This document shows, piece after piece, positions 39,475 to 49,394 of a stretch of DNA of 64,000 nt (its first letter is position 1; each line of letters opens with the position of its first letter). The position numbers and the translations under genes were made by a program. Source of the stretch: Acidovorax sp. (GTDB lineage Bacteria; Pseudomonadota; Gammaproteobacteria; Burkholderiales; Burkholderiaceae_C); the NCBI RefSeq assembly GCF_016783915.1, contig NZ_JADHVT010000003.1, positions 40,653 to 104,652 on the forward strand, written 5' to 3'. The notes beneath the pieces are model-generated. The model searched no databases, was not told where the DNA came from, and was given only the letters and a program-made list of their open reading frames with translations.

Positions 39475-40986
39475 CTACCCCTTGCCCCGCAACTCCGTCT
39501 TCAGCACCTTCCCATAACTGTTCTTCGGCAGCGCCTCCACCCACCGGTATTCCTTGGGCCGCTTGAACCGCGCAATGTGCTCCAGGCACAGCGCATCCAG
39601 CACGGCATCGGCCACCGCACCGCCCTCCTCCGCAACCAGGAAGGCCACCACCACCTCGCCCCACTCCACATCGCGCTGGCCCACCACGGCCACCTCGCGC
39701 ACCTGGGGGTGGAGCAGCAGCACCTCCTCGACCTCGCGCGGGTAGATGTTGCTGCCGCCGGAGATGATCACGTCCTTGGACCGGTCCTTGAGCGTGAGAA
39801 AGCCATCGGCATCCAGCGCGCCCATGTCGCCGGTGCAGAGCCAGCCATTGCGCAGGGTCTGCGCGGTGGCGGTGGGGTTGTTCCAGTAGCCGGGCATCAC
39901 GGTGTCGCCGCACACCACCACCTCGCCGGTCTCGCCGGTGGGCAGGGGCTGGCCTGTGGCATCGACCACACGCACTTCCACCAGCGACTGCGCCACGCCC
40001 ACCGACACCATGCGCTCGGCCCAGCGGGGGTGGTCGCGGTCGGCCAGCTGGGCGCGCGACAGGGCGGTGATGGTCATGGGGCTTTCGCCCTGACCGTAGA
40101 TCTGTGCAAAGCGGTTGCCCATCACGGCCAAAGCGTTGCGCAGGTCGTCGGCATACATGGGGCCGCCGCCGTAGACGATGGTCTTGAAGCCTGAGACGTC
40201 GGCACCCGTGGCACGCACATGGTCCACCAGGCGGTGCACCATGGTGGGCGCTGCAAACAGCGTGAGCTGGCCCACGCTGGCCGCGAGCTGCACCAGTTCG
40301 GTCGGCTCGAACCCGCCCGACAGCGGAACCACATGCCGCTCGCCGCGCAGCACCTGGGCGTAGTTGTAAAGCCCCGCCCCGTGCGACATGGGTGCGGCGT
40401 AAACCATGGCGTCGCCGGGCAGGATGTCGTCCACATCGGTGAAGTAGCAGGCCGTCATGGCCAGCAGGTTGCGGTGGGTCTGCATCACACCCTTGGGTCG
40501 GCCGGTGGTGCCCGAGGTGTAGAACAGCGAGGCCACGTCATGCGGCGCGCGGTCGCACACGTCCATGGGCGTGTGGGCGACTGCGGCGCGGTATGCGTCG
40601 GAGCCAAAGACCAGCACCCCGTCCTGCGGCGCCCCGGCCTCGCGCACGGCGGGTGCCAGCGCTTCAGAGGTCAGCACCACGCGCGCGCCAGAGTCAGCCA
40701 GCACGTAGGCGAGTTCTTTGGCATGCAGCTTGTAGTTGACCGGCACCGACACCGCCCCTGCCCACAGGATGGCGTGCAGGGCCTCCAGGTATTCGGGCGC
40801 ATTGGCAGCGTAGATGGCCACGCGGTCGCCCGGGGCCACGCCACCGCGTGTACGCAGATGGGCGGCCAGCGCGGCGGTGCGCGCGGCCAGCGTGCCGTAG
40901 GTCCACAGCACCTGGTCGCCATGCAGCAGCGCGGGCTGGTGGGCGTACAGCAAGGCGCTGCGGCGCAGCAGGTGGGCGATGTTCAT
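39475..40986 (-). CDS. AMP-dependent acyl-CoA synthetase/ligase
   Basis: SLFYTSGTTGRPKGVMQTHRN; GWLCTGDMGALDADGFLTLKDRSKDVIISGGSNIYPREVEEVL. Confidence 0.94.
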   Translation of the reverse strand: MNIAHLLRRSALLYAHQPALLHGDQVLWTYGTLAARTAALAAHLRTRGGVAPGDRVAIYAANAPEYLEALHAILWAGAVSVPVNYKLHAKELAYVLADSGARVVLTSEALAPAVREAGAPQDGVLVFGSDAYRAAVAHTPMDVCDRAPHDVASLFYTSGTTGRPKGVMQTHRNLLAMTACYFTDVDDILPGDAMVYAAPMSHGAGLYNYAQVLRGERHVVPLSGGFEPTELVQLAASVGQLTLFAAPTMVHRLVDHVRATGADVSGFKTIVYGGGPMYADDLRNALAVMGNRFAQIYGQGESPMTITALSRAQLADRDHPRWAERMVSVGVAQSLVEVRVVDATGQPLPTGETGEVVVCGDTVMPGYWNNPTATAQTLRNGWLCTGDMGALDADGFLTLKDRSKDVIISGGSNIYPREVEEVLLLHPQVREVAVVGQRDVEWGEVVVAFLVAEEGGAVADAVLDALCLEHIARFKRPKEYRWVEALPKNSYGKVLKTELRGKG

Positions 40987-42149
40987 CGGGCGCGCTCCAG
41001 AATGCTCACGTAGTTGGCCACAGCCGAGCCGCCCATGTTGAACACGCCCGCCATCGTGGCACCGGACACCTGCAAATCGCCCGCCTCGCCCATGAGCTGC
41101 ATGGCCGACACCACATGCATCGACACGCCGGTAGCGCCAATCGGGTGGCCCTTGGCCTTGAGCCCGCCCGAGGCGTTGACGGGCAGGCGACCACTGCGCA
41201 GCACGGTGCCATCCTCCAGCAGGCGGTGGCCCTGCCCCACAGGCGCCAGGCCCATGGCCTCGTACGTGAGCAGCTCGGCGATGGTGAAGCAGTCGTGCAC
41301 CTCCGCCAGCGACAGGTCGTGCACCGCGCACCCTGCCTGCTGCAGCGCCTGCTGCCAGGCGCGCCGTGGCCCTTCAAAGTCCACCACCCGGCGGCGCGCC
41401 ATGGGCAGGTAGTCGTTGACCTGCACCCGCGCCCGCAGGCGCACGGCGCGGGGGAAGTCGCCCACCGCATCATCGGTCGCCAGGATGAGCGCTGCGGCAC
41501 CGTCGGAAACCAGCGAGCAGTCCGTCTTGCGCAGGGGCGCGGCAATCATCGGGTTGCGGTCGGACACGGTGTTGCAGAACTCGAAGCCCAGGTCCTTGCG
41601 CATGTGCGCCCAAGGGTTGAGTGCGCCGTTGGCGTGGTTCTTGGCGGCGATGCGTGCCAGGGTGGACGAGTGGTCGCCATGCGCCGCAAAGTAGTCCTGC
41701 GCGATGGAGCCAAAGATGCCCGGGAAGCCACCGGGCGGGTTACCCGCCTCGCCGGAGTAGCCACAGTCTCCCAGGATGCGCGTGGTCTCGGCGCCAGAGA
41801 CGGCTGTCATTTTTTCGGCGCCGATGACGAGGGCGACCTGGGCGCGTCCGGCTTCGATCGCGTCACACGCGGCATAGAGGGCGGCCGAGCCGGACGCACA
41901 GGCGTTTTCCAGCCGGGTGGCGGGCTTCCAGCGCAGGGCGTCGTCGCACTGCAGGGCCAGCGACGAGGCAAACACATCGGGCGTGAAGCCGCCGTTGAGG
42001 TTGCCCAGCCACACGCCATCCACCACCGCACCGTCGATGCCCGCGTGCTGCAGGGCCTCGCGGCCTGCGCGCGTGATGAGGTCTTCGAGCCCCAGGCCGT
42101 CCAGCCGGCCAAACGGCAAATGTGCCCAACCCACGATCGCTACGCCCAT
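40983..42149 (-). CDS. Thiolase family protein (SCP2/acetyl-CoA acetyltransferase-like)
   Basis: ENACASGSAALYAACDAIEAG; NASGGLKAKGHPIGATGVSM; 4-nt overlap with the downstream ligase. Confidence 0.93.
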   Translation of the reverse strand: MGVAIVGWAHLPFGRLDGLGLEDLITRAGREALQHAGIDGAVVDGVWLGNLNGGFTPDVFASSLALQCDDALRWKPATRLENACASGSAALYAACDAIEAGRAQVALVIGAEKMTAVSGAETTRILGDCGYSGEAGNPPGGFPGIFGSIAQDYFAAHGDHSSTLARIAAKNHANGALNPWAHMRKDLGFEFCNTVSDRNPMIAAPLRKTDCSLVSDGAAALILATDDAVGDFPRAVRLRARVQVNDYLPMARRRVVDFEGPRRAWQQALQQAGCAVHDLSLAEVHDCFTIAELLTYEAMGLAPVGQGHRLLEDGTVLRSGRLPVNASGGLKAKGHPIGATGVSMHVVSAMQLMGEAGDLQVSGATMAGVFNMGGSAVANYVSILERAR

Positions 42150-42410
42150 GTCCATCCTCCGTTGATGTGCGCCATGACGGCGCGATGGCAAGCACTGTAG
42201 GCAAGCAACAGCCGTCCGCACAGTCGCCGAACTACCCAAGGGAAAACCCGAAGCCCTGGCACCACGCACAGCCCGCGCCATCAATCCCCCACACGCTGTG
42301 GCGTTGAAACCGCATTGCCTAGACTGCACCTAAGAACCTGTTCAAAAGCCACCGCACAACGCACTGCAAGCGGCGTGCTCCCCCTCCCCCCTTTATCCCG
42401 CACGACGACC

Positions 42411-43385
42411 ATGACCCTGGACCAGCAAAAATCCATCCTCACCATCGCCCTTCTGGCAGCGTTTGCCGATGGCAACAAGGACGATGCCGAACGCGAAGAG
42501 ATCCGCCGCATTGCCCAGTCGCTCGCGGGCGACGGGGGCGTGGCCGACCTGCCGCGCATCTACCAGGACGTGCTGCTGCAGCGCACCAGCGTGCAGGCAG
42601 CCGTGCAGCGACTGAGCGAGCCCATGCACCGCCAGCTGGCCTACGAGATGGCTGTATGCGTGTGCGATGTGGATGGCCGCCAGACCGCGGCGGAGCGCGA
42701 GTTTCTGACCCGCCTCAAGGCGGCCCTGCAGCTGGGCGACCCGCAGACGGCAGCGTTTGACCAGCAAGCCGATGCGCTGGTGGACGTGGCCGAAAAGGCC
42801 GTGCCGATGGCGGTACCGGTGGCCACTGCTGCGGCAGCGCCTCTGGCCGCAGCAGTCGGTGCAGGCGCATCGGATGCAGAGCTGGACAAATCCATCCTGA
42901 ACTATGCGCTGCTCAACGGCGCGCTGGAGCTGCTGCCGCAGTCATGGGCGTCGATGGCCATCATCCCGCTGCAGGTGAAGATGGTCTACGGGATTGGCAA
43001 GGCCCACGGGGTGGAGCTGGACCAAGGCCACATCAAGGAGTTCATCGCCGCTGCCGGCGTGGGCATGACTTCGCAGTACCTGGAGCAGTTTGGTCGCAAG
43101 CTACTGGGCGGCCTGCTGGGCAAGGTGGCGGGCCGCACCATCGGCGGGCTGGGCGGCGCCGCCACGGGCATGGCGTTTTCGTTTGCCACCACCTACGCGC
43201 TGGGGCAGGTAGCCAAGCGCTACTACGCAGGGGGGCGGGTCATGAGCACGGCCATGTTGCGCGAGACCTTTCAGGGCCTGCTCACGCCCGCCAAGCAGTT
43301 GCAGACGCAGTATTTGCCCCAGATCCAGCAAAAGGCAGCCACACTGGACGCAGGCCAGATCATGGCCCTGGTGCGGGGCGCATGA
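42411..43385 (+). CDS. TerB-like/DUF697-like protein
   Basis: N-terminal TerB-like acidic helices (LLAAFADGNKDDAEREEIRRIAQ) plus C-terminal hydrophobic IIPLQVKMVYGIGKAHGVELDQGHIKEFIAAAGVG. Confidence 0.78.
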   Translation: MTLDQQKSILTIALLAAFADGNKDDAEREEIRRIAQSLAGDGGVADLPRIYQDVLLQRTSVQAAVQRLSEPMHRQLAYEMAVCVCDVDGRQTAAEREFLTRLKAALQLGDPQTAAFDQQADALVDVAEKAVPMAVPVATAAAAPLAAAVGAGASDAELDKSILNYALLNGALELLPQSWASMAIIPLQVKMVYGIGKAHGVELDQGHIKEFIAAAGVGMTSQYLEQFGRKLLGGLLGKVAGRTIGGLGGAATGMAFSFATTYALGQVAKRYYAGGRVMSTAMLRETFQGLLTPAKQLQTQYLPQIQQKAATLDAGQIMALVRGA

Positions 43386-43387
43386 TG

Positions 43388-43444
43388 AATGCTATGTAAT
43401 TTATAGCTTTCGGCGCTTATTCAACTAGCGCTTGCGACCAATTT
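43388..43444 (+). repeat. Dispersed ~55-bp repeat, intergenic copy
   Basis: AATGCTATGTAATTTATAGCTTTCGGCGCTTATTCAACTAGCGCTTGCGACCAATTT. Confidence 0.78.
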
Positions 43445-43587
43445 GTCTCAAAAAATGCCCTACAGCCACGCGGGGCCTGCCCGGACGCCCTGGAACGCGT
43501 CGCCACGCGCCGCACACCCGTTGCCGTCGCGCTGCACCCCGCGACACAACAGGTAACACATCGCTCGGTGCGTGACAGAATCCGACC

Positions 43588-44913
43588 ATGCTCGACCACA
43601 CGGATCCTGTCGCCTCCATCATCCCGGCCATGTCGCTCGATTCACCGTCCGACAACGCCATGGCGGCCATGTCGCGCCTGGCCCTGGGGCCCGTGAACAC
43701 GGATTACTACCTGAAGGTGTTCGAGCGCTTTGACGACACCGGCCGCACAACCACCACCTGGAACTGGGCCGCCTGCCTGTGCACCCTGAACTGGATGCTG
43801 TTTCGCCAGCTGTGGGGCGCCGCGCTGGTCTATGTGGCAGCGGTCGAGGGGCTGGCACTGATCGTGTTTGGCGTGGGCCACTCGTTCTTGCACTGGCCCG
43901 TGGGCATTGAACTGGGGGTACTGGGCGCATTTGCGGTGCTGGCGTTTGCGGTGCCAGGGCTGTATGGCAACGCCATCCTGTACGCCGACATCCGCAAACG
44001 CATTACACGCGCGCTGGCAGCGTCGCGCACCTTGCCCGAGGCCTGTGCTCTGCTTGAAAAGCAGGCCAGCTCGCGCAAGCGGCTGCAGGTGCTGGTGCTG
44101 GCGAACGTGGTGCTGGGCCTGGCCGCACTGATCGCCTACCTGACGCTGTCCCCGTCAGACGTGAAGCCCCTGGCGCTGGAACCCGCCGTCACAGTGGCGC
44201 AGGCCACGGCAGCAGCCCAGGCGGCATCTGCCACCAAGCCTGTGGGGGCCTTGCCAGCGCCCGAAGCCGAAGGGGCGCCCACGCCGCCTACGCCTGCGCC
44301 CGAGGTGGCAGCGGAACCACCGACTGCACCCACACCTGCCCCCCAGGCTCCTGCTGCTGCAGCACCGAAGCCTGCGCCTGTGGCATCGGTACCTTTGGCT
44401 GCCGCACCCGCTCCTGCCACCGCTGCTGTCCAAAAATCGGCCGAGCCCCCAGCTCCAGCGCCGTCCGCATCGGCCACGGCCTCCACCCCGGCCGCCAAAG
44501 CGTCCACACCCAAGTCAGCCACGCCAGCCGCATCGACCCGCGCACCAACGCCTGCGGCCAGCGCCACTGCTACCGCCCCTGCACGCCGCGATGCCGCCAG
44601 CCGCGCAGCAGCCACCACCAAGCCCAAGGCACCGGCCGCAAAGGCGCCCTCCGCTGATACCGCGCTGCCCACGGTAGGCACTGCCCCAGGCTACTACATC
44701 AACGTGGGCCTGTTTGCCGAAGAAGCCAACGCCCGCAAGACCCAGGCGCGCCTGCTCAACGAAGGCCTGCCCGCGTTTCGCCAGGAGCTGAACAATGCCA
44801 AGGGCCGCCGCATCCGCGTGCGGGTGGGGCCCTACGCCAACCGCGCCCAGGCCGATGCGGCTGCCGAGGCGATCCGGGCCATGGCGCTGGACGCCGTCGT
44901 GTTCAAGCAATAA
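43588..44913 (+). CDS. DUF2628-like membrane protein with Ala/Pro-rich linker and C-terminal SPOR domain
   Basis: YYLKVFERFDDTGRTTTTWNWAACLCTLNWMLFRQLWG; long AP-rich linker; YYINVGLFAEEANARKTQARLLNEGLPAF...RVRVGPYANRAQADAAAEAIR. Confidence 0.83.
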   Translation: MLDHTDPVASIIPAMSLDSPSDNAMAAMSRLALGPVNTDYYLKVFERFDDTGRTTTTWNWAACLCTLNWMLFRQLWGAALVYVAAVEGLALIVFGVGHSFLHWPVGIELGVLGAFAVLAFAVPGLYGNAILYADIRKRITRALAASRTLPEACALLEKQASSRKRLQVLVLANVVLGLAALIAYLTLSPSDVKPLALEPAVTVAQATAAAQAASATKPVGALPAPEAEGAPTPPTPAPEVAAEPPTAPTPAPQAPAAAAPKPAPVASVPLAAAPAPATAAVQKSAEPPAPAPSASATASTPAAKASTPKSATPAASTRAPTPAASATATAPARRDAASRAAATTKPKAPAAKAPSADTALPTVGTAPGYYINVGLFAEEANARKTQARLLNEGLPAFRQELNNAKGRRIRVRVGPYANRAQADAAAEAIRAMALDAVVFKQ

Positions 44914-45028
44914 CGACCCACAGCCGCGCGGCGTGGCTCTGTCCTACGCAAGCCAATGCCCAGCGCCGACGCAGGGTCGCCTGGTCTGCGGGTAGGCTGT
45001 TCCCAGAGCAACTTTGGGCGCCCCCACG

Positions 45029-45781
45029 ATGACGCGACAGACTTCCCCGCACCAAAACTCCACCCGCCGGTGGGCTACCCTGGCAGCGGTGGCTGCAGGC
45101 GTGCTGCTGCTCACCGGCTGTGCCCCCTGGCGCATGTGGACCGCCGCCGACCTGGCCCGCGATGCCCATCCCTACACCGCACAACCACCACACCCGACGC
45201 AGCGTGTGCTGGTGGTGGGCGACAGCACGGCAGTGGGCACTGGTGCCAACACGGCTGCAGACAGCCTGCCAGGGCGCATAGGCCAGAACCACCCCCAGTG
45301 GCGCATCGACAACCTGGCGGCCAACGGCGCCAAGTTTGGCGATGTGGTGCAGCAGCTGGAGCGCGCTACCAGCGGCTATGACCTGGTGCTGGTGCTGGCG
45401 GGGGGCAATGACGTCATCCGCTTCACCCCCGAAGACACGCTGCGCGCCCAGATGCAGCAGGCCGTGGCCCTGGCACGCCAGAAGGGGCAGCAGGTGGTGC
45501 TGATGCCTTGCGGCAATGTGGGCCACGCGCCCTTTTTTGTGCCGCCCCTCTCATGGGCCATGTCGCGCCGGTCCGAGGCGCTGCATGCGCTGGCGCGTGA
45601 AGTCACCAGCGCGCAGCAGGTGCACTACGTGCGGTTGCTCAAGCCGCGCGACCAGGACCCATTTGTGGCCCGCAGCAAGGAGCTGAACGCCGCCGACGGT
45701 CTGCACCCTAGCAGCGCGGGGTATGCAGAGTGGTACCGCGAGCTGGTAGCGCAGGGCGCGTTGAACGACCTCGCACAGTAG
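45029..45781 (+). CDS. SGNH/GDSL hydrolase family lipoprotein
   Basis: Lipobox-like LLLTGC, VLVVGDSTAVGTGAN, LVLAGGNDVIRF, DGLHPSSAGYAEW. Confidence 0.88.
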   Translation: MTRQTSPHQNSTRRWATLAAVAAGVLLLTGCAPWRMWTAADLARDAHPYTAQPPHPTQRVLVVGDSTAVGTGANTAADSLPGRIGQNHPQWRIDNLAANGAKFGDVVQQLERATSGYDLVLVLAGGNDVIRFTPEDTLRAQMQQAVALARQKGQQVVLMPCGNVGHAPFFVPPLSWAMSRRSEALHALAREVTSAQQVHYVRLLKPRDQDPFVARSKELNAADGLHPSSAGYAEWYRELVAQGALNDLAQ

Positions 45782-45787
45782 CCCCCG

Positions 45788-46570
45788 TTATCCAGCGGTG
45801 GCCCCGCCACACGATAGCCAACGCAACACGGCGTCGATGACCCACTGAGGGTCGTCCAGCGGCAGGTCGTGCCCTGCCCACGGATGCAGCTGCAGCGGCA
45901 GCCCCCAGGCGCGCGCAATGGCTTGCGAGCATAGGCTGGACACCAGCTGGTCCTGCAGGCTGCCCAGCAGTAACACCTGGTCCGCGGGCGCTGCAGCAGG
46001 CGCACGATAGCGCGCAGCAGCCACCAGCTGGCGCAGCGCGTTGTGTGCCGATACAGGCCTTAGCCTGCGCACAGCGGCCCACTGCGCCACCAAGGAGCCT
46101 GGGGGTGATGCACTGCGGCTGGTGATCTGCCACACTACCTCCTCCGCCGGCTCGGCAGATCGCCACAGACGCGCCAGCCGCATCAATGGCACCAGGTTGT
46201 GCACACGCAGTCGGTGCCAGAATGGGCTGAACGGCCGCAGGCTGGTGTTGATGAGCACGCAGCCCGCCACCTCATGGGGCGCCACGCGTGCCCATTCGGT
46301 GGCCACCATCGCCCCGAGCGACATGGCCAGCAGGTGGTAGGGCGGCGCAATGGCTCGCCGCGCCAGCTCCGCGCGGCAGGCCTGCACCATGCCCTGCACC
46401 GACAGAGGTGATGTCAGGCGGTGGAACTCGCCATTTCCCGGCAGGTCCAGCGCCAGCACCTGGTCGCCAGGCACCGCCTGCGAAAAACCCTCGGCAAACG
46501 CGCCCCAGTGCGCGGCCTCGCGCGTCAGCCCGCGCAGCAGGATCCATTGTCGTGGTGAGAGCGCTGACAT
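45788..46570 (-). CDS. Alpha/beta hydrolase
   Basis: LALDLPGNGEFHRL, LLAMSLGAMVATEWA nucleophile elbow, GHDLPLDDPQWV. Confidence 0.86.
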   Translation of the reverse strand: MSALSPRQWILLRGLTREAAHWGAFAEGFSQAVPGDQVLALDLPGNGEFHRLTSPLSVQGMVQACRAELARRAIAPPYHLLAMSLGAMVATEWARVAPHEVAGCVLINTSLRPFSPFWHRLRVHNLVPLMRLARLWRSAEPAEEVVWQITSRSASPPGSLVAQWAAVRRLRPVSAHNALRQLVAAARYRAPAAAPADQVLLLGSLQDQLVSSLCSQAIARAWGLPLQLHPWAGHDLPLDDPQWVIDAVLRWLSCGGATAG

Positions 46571-46571
46571 C

Positions 46572-47576
46572 TCAGTACCACGCAGCCAGGGCATCGGCAC
46601 GGCGCTGGGCCCGCTGATCGGGCGCAGGCACCCAGCGCGTGTGGCTACAGGCTGCGCGCGACAGAAAGTCGAGCAACGACAAGTGCCGCCGCAGCACCCG
46701 CTGCTGGCGGTGGTTGATGAGCGGGTTGAAGATGCCGTTGCGCGAGAACAGCTGGCGCGGATTCTTCTTGATCCACAGCCACGAACCCATCTCCAGAGTC
46801 AGCGGCAAAAAGGTATGCGCAGGTACATCGCGGCAGGCCTGCAGATACAGGTGGTCCCACAGGTCGCCATGGGCCAGGTACTGCGCGCTCTGCGGCTCGA
46901 TGATGTACTGGTGGTTGCTGTGCGCCTGCAGAAAAATGTCCTGCAGCGCATGCAGCTCTGCCAGGTGCGGGATGGGCCGGCGCGTGTGGGCAAACGGAAA
47001 CCACAGCCGGTCCTTCACCCCGAAGCCCGAGTGGCAGTCCAGCGCAATGCTGAAGGGCCGCGCCAGCAGCTGCTGCGCCACCACGTCGCACAGCGCCTGG
47101 CTCTCGGCCTCCATGGGCTCGCCCAGCCTGCCCCGGTACCAGGGCAGGCCCGCGCTCACGCGCTGCCCGCCAATGCCCCAGGGCACCGGGTCCACCGCGT
47201 CGACGGGCGCATTGCGCATCAGGTCCACCCCGCGCGGATTGGCGCGCGTGGCAGACCACATGCCGCCGGGGTTGACGATGGGCATGAAGACCAGGCGCAC
47301 ACGCTCCAGCTGCTGGTGCAAGGTGGTGTCCCACTGCAGCCGCATGACCACGTTTTGCAGGTATGCAATGACCACCTCGGCACCAATGCGCTCCAGCCCA
47401 TGCACGCCGCCAAAGAACCCTACGGCGGGCACGTCCAGCGCAGGGTTGCCCAGCCCGATGGCATAGATGGGAAAGTGCGGACCCGATGCCACAGACACCT
47501 GTTGGACGACCTGTACCTGCAGATGGGGCGCGCCCAGCTCCAGGATTTTTTCCAGCGCCGCAAGCTCGGGCAGCAT
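46572..47576 (-). CDS. M14-type metallocarboxypeptidase
   Basis: VGFFGGVHGLERIGAEVVIAYLQ, MPIVNPGGMWSATRANPRGVDLMRNAP, LDCHSGFGVKD. Confidence 0.86.
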   Translation of the reverse strand: MLPELAALEKILELGAPHLQVQVVQQVSVASGPHFPIYAIGLGNPALDVPAVGFFGGVHGLERIGAEVVIAYLQNVVMRLQWDTTLHQQLERVRLVFMPIVNPGGMWSATRANPRGVDLMRNAPVDAVDPVPWGIGGQRVSAGLPWYRGRLGEPMEAESQALCDVVAQQLLARPFSIALDCHSGFGVKDRLWFPFAHTRRPIPHLAELHALQDIFLQAHSNHQYIIEPQSAQYLAHGDLWDHLYLQACRDVPAHTFLPLTLEMGSWLWIKKNPRQLFSRNGIFNPLINHRQQRVLRRHLSLLDFLSRAACSHTRWVPAPDQRAQRRADALAAWY

Positions 47577-47761
47577 GTTCAATGGGTGGGATATCGGTAG
47601 GTGGGGCACGCCACAGCGCGTACCAAGCGGCGAGGATAGCGCTCGCCGCCCAGCGCGAACAGCGGCGCAGCCAGTCTGTGGGGTTTGTGCGAACCGCCGC
47701 GAAACCGTCACACAAGGGCGCTAACTTGCCTGCAGTCACCACCCCTTGGAAGAGGCGCAAC

Positions 47762-47893
47762 ATGCTCTGGAAACTGTTCGGACTGCAGCGGCTGCTCGAT
47801 GAGCTGTTCGATGAACGCGGGTGGCTGAGCCTGGATCTGCCCCGTACCGCTGGCTGGGACCACGACGATGTACCCGCCCCCGCGCAAGACTGA
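47762..47893 (+). CDS. Small hypothetical protein (43 aa)
   Basis: MLWKLFGLQRLLDELFDERGWLSLDLPRTAGWDHDDVPAPAQD, preceded by a purine-rich ggaagagg. Confidence 0.45.
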   Translation: MLWKLFGLQRLLDELFDERGWLSLDLPRTAGWDHDDVPAPAQD

Positions 47894-48026
47894 GGCCTAC
47901 CGCTGGGCCATGGGCTGGGCCATGCTCGCCTGCGCGTTGGCCTGGGGAGTGGTGGAGTTTCTGGCCTTGCAACGCGCACGCTGGCAGCTGTGGCGCGAGC
48001 GGCTGCACACACCAGCTCACCATTAG
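47868..48026 (+). CDS. Small single-TM hypothetical protein (52 aa)
   Basis: MYPPPRKTEAYRWAMGWAMLACALAWGVVEFLALQRARWQLWRERLHTPAHH; overlaps the preceding small ORF. Confidence 0.45.
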   Translation: MYPPPRKTEAYRWAMGWAMLACALAWGVVEFLALQRARWQLWRERLHTPAHH

Positions 48027-48033
48027 GGCCTCC

Positions 48034-48675
48034 ATGAACGACCGGCCGCAGGACCCACACGAGGAGATGGCCAACAGTGCGCTGCACGGCGCAGCGCTGA
48101 TTGGCGCTTGCCTCGCAGTGCCCCAACTGCTGAGGTCAGCCCCCTCCGCGCATCCTGCAGCCACATGGGGTGTGCTGGTGTTTGCGGGCACCATGGCGCT
48201 GCTGTATGGCGCGTCCACCCTGTACCACGCACTGCCGCCGGGGCGAGCCAAGCAATGAGCGCTGCGGCTGGACCATGCGGCGATCCACCTGTTCATCGCG
48301 GGCAGCTTCACACCGTTTGCGTTGAGTGCGCCCGGCCACATGCACGACATCACCGCCCTGGCCCTGGTGTGGCTGGCCGCCCTCGCAGGCTGCTTGCTCC
48401 AGCTGCGCGCAAGGCGCGCAGCGCCCTGGCTGTCAACGGCCTTGTATGTGGTGTTGGGCTGGGTGGCGCTGCTGGCGGCCTTGCCCCTGATGGCCCATGT
48501 GCCCGCCGTGAGTGCGGCCTGGCTGGTCATCGGCGGGGCCGCGTACACGGCGGGTGTGGTGTTTTTTGTGATGGACACCGTGGTGCGCTATGCCCACGCC
48601 GTGTGGCATGGCTGGGTCATCGCGGGCACGGGCTGCCACGTGATCGCTGTGCTGGGCCTGCAGGCGGCAGCTTAG
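48034..48675 (+). pseudogene. Hemolysin III/TrhA family membrane protein interrupted by an in-frame TGA (48256-48258)
   Basis: One frame throughout: ...[43 protein letters not shown]... to stop at 48675; 213 sense codons, normal family length. Confidence 0.8.
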
Positions 48676-48882
48676 CCACGCAGACAACAGCGGGGCGCAA
48701 AGGGCGCTCCTGCAACGACTTCGCGGGCCCTGCGCAAGCAGTTGACACCGCACCCATGCGACGGCTGCAAACACCTGCAGCACGCAAGCACTATCGCGTC
48801 TGGCGTTATCGCACCTAAAATCGTGCAGGTCCTCGCCCGCAGAGGCAGGGCCCATCGTCACTCCAATCAACGAAAAAACATC

Positions 48883-49359
48883 ATGGCAACTGCAAAGAAA
48901 ACTCCCGCTCCCGCAAAGAAGGTGGCCGTCAAGGCCGCAGCACCAGCCGCCAAGAAGGCAGCACCTGCAGCCAAAAAGGTTGCGCCTGCCGCCAAGAAAG
49001 CAGCCGCCCCCGCCGCCAAGCCCGTGGTCGCTGCTGCAGCCCTGAAGCCCATCAAGGCCGCCTTCAACAAGACCACGCTAGTCGCCCACCTGGCCGAACA
49101 GTCGGGCGTGGAGCCCAAGGCCGCCAAGGCCGTGCTGGCTGCGCTGGAAGCCGCCATCCTGGGCTCGGTGCACAAGAAGGGCTCTGGCGAGTTCACGCTG
49201 CCAGGCGTGCTCAAGATCGGCCTGCAGCAAGTGCCCGCCAAGAAGAAGCGTTTTGGCAAGGACCCGTTCACGGGTGAAGAGCGCTGGTTCCCCGCCAAGC
49301 CCGCCTCGGTCAAGATCAAGACCCGCGCCCTGAAGAAGCTCAAGGACGCAACCGCCTGA
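48883..49359 (+). CDS. HU-family DNA-binding protein with histone H1-like Lys/Ala/Pro-rich N-terminus
   Basis: MATAKKTPAPAKKVAVKAAAPAAKKAAPAAKKVAPAAKK... followed by HU-like FNKTTLVAHLAEQSGVEPKAAKAVLAALEAAILGSVHKKGSGEFTLPGVLKI. Confidence 0.9.
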   Translation: MATAKKTPAPAKKVAVKAAAPAAKKAAPAAKKVAPAAKKAAAPAAKPVVAAAALKPIKAAFNKTTLVAHLAEQSGVEPKAAKAVLAALEAAILGSVHKKGSGEFTLPGVLKIGLQQVPAKKKRFGKDPFTGEERWFPAKPASVKIKTRALKKLKDATA

Positions 49360-49394
49360 TGCACCCAGCGCCGCAAGGCGCTTGCGTCAGCACC

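Noticed and set aside
44190-44690. Ala/Pro-rich stretch considered as a tandem repeat
   Set aside because: Low-complexity linker before a SPOR domain; no regular DNA repeat unit
48256-48258. TGA in the TrhA-like gene as selenocysteine codon
   Set aside because: Position is not a redox site in this family and no obvious SECIS hairpin follows; nonsense mutation or sequencing error is simpler
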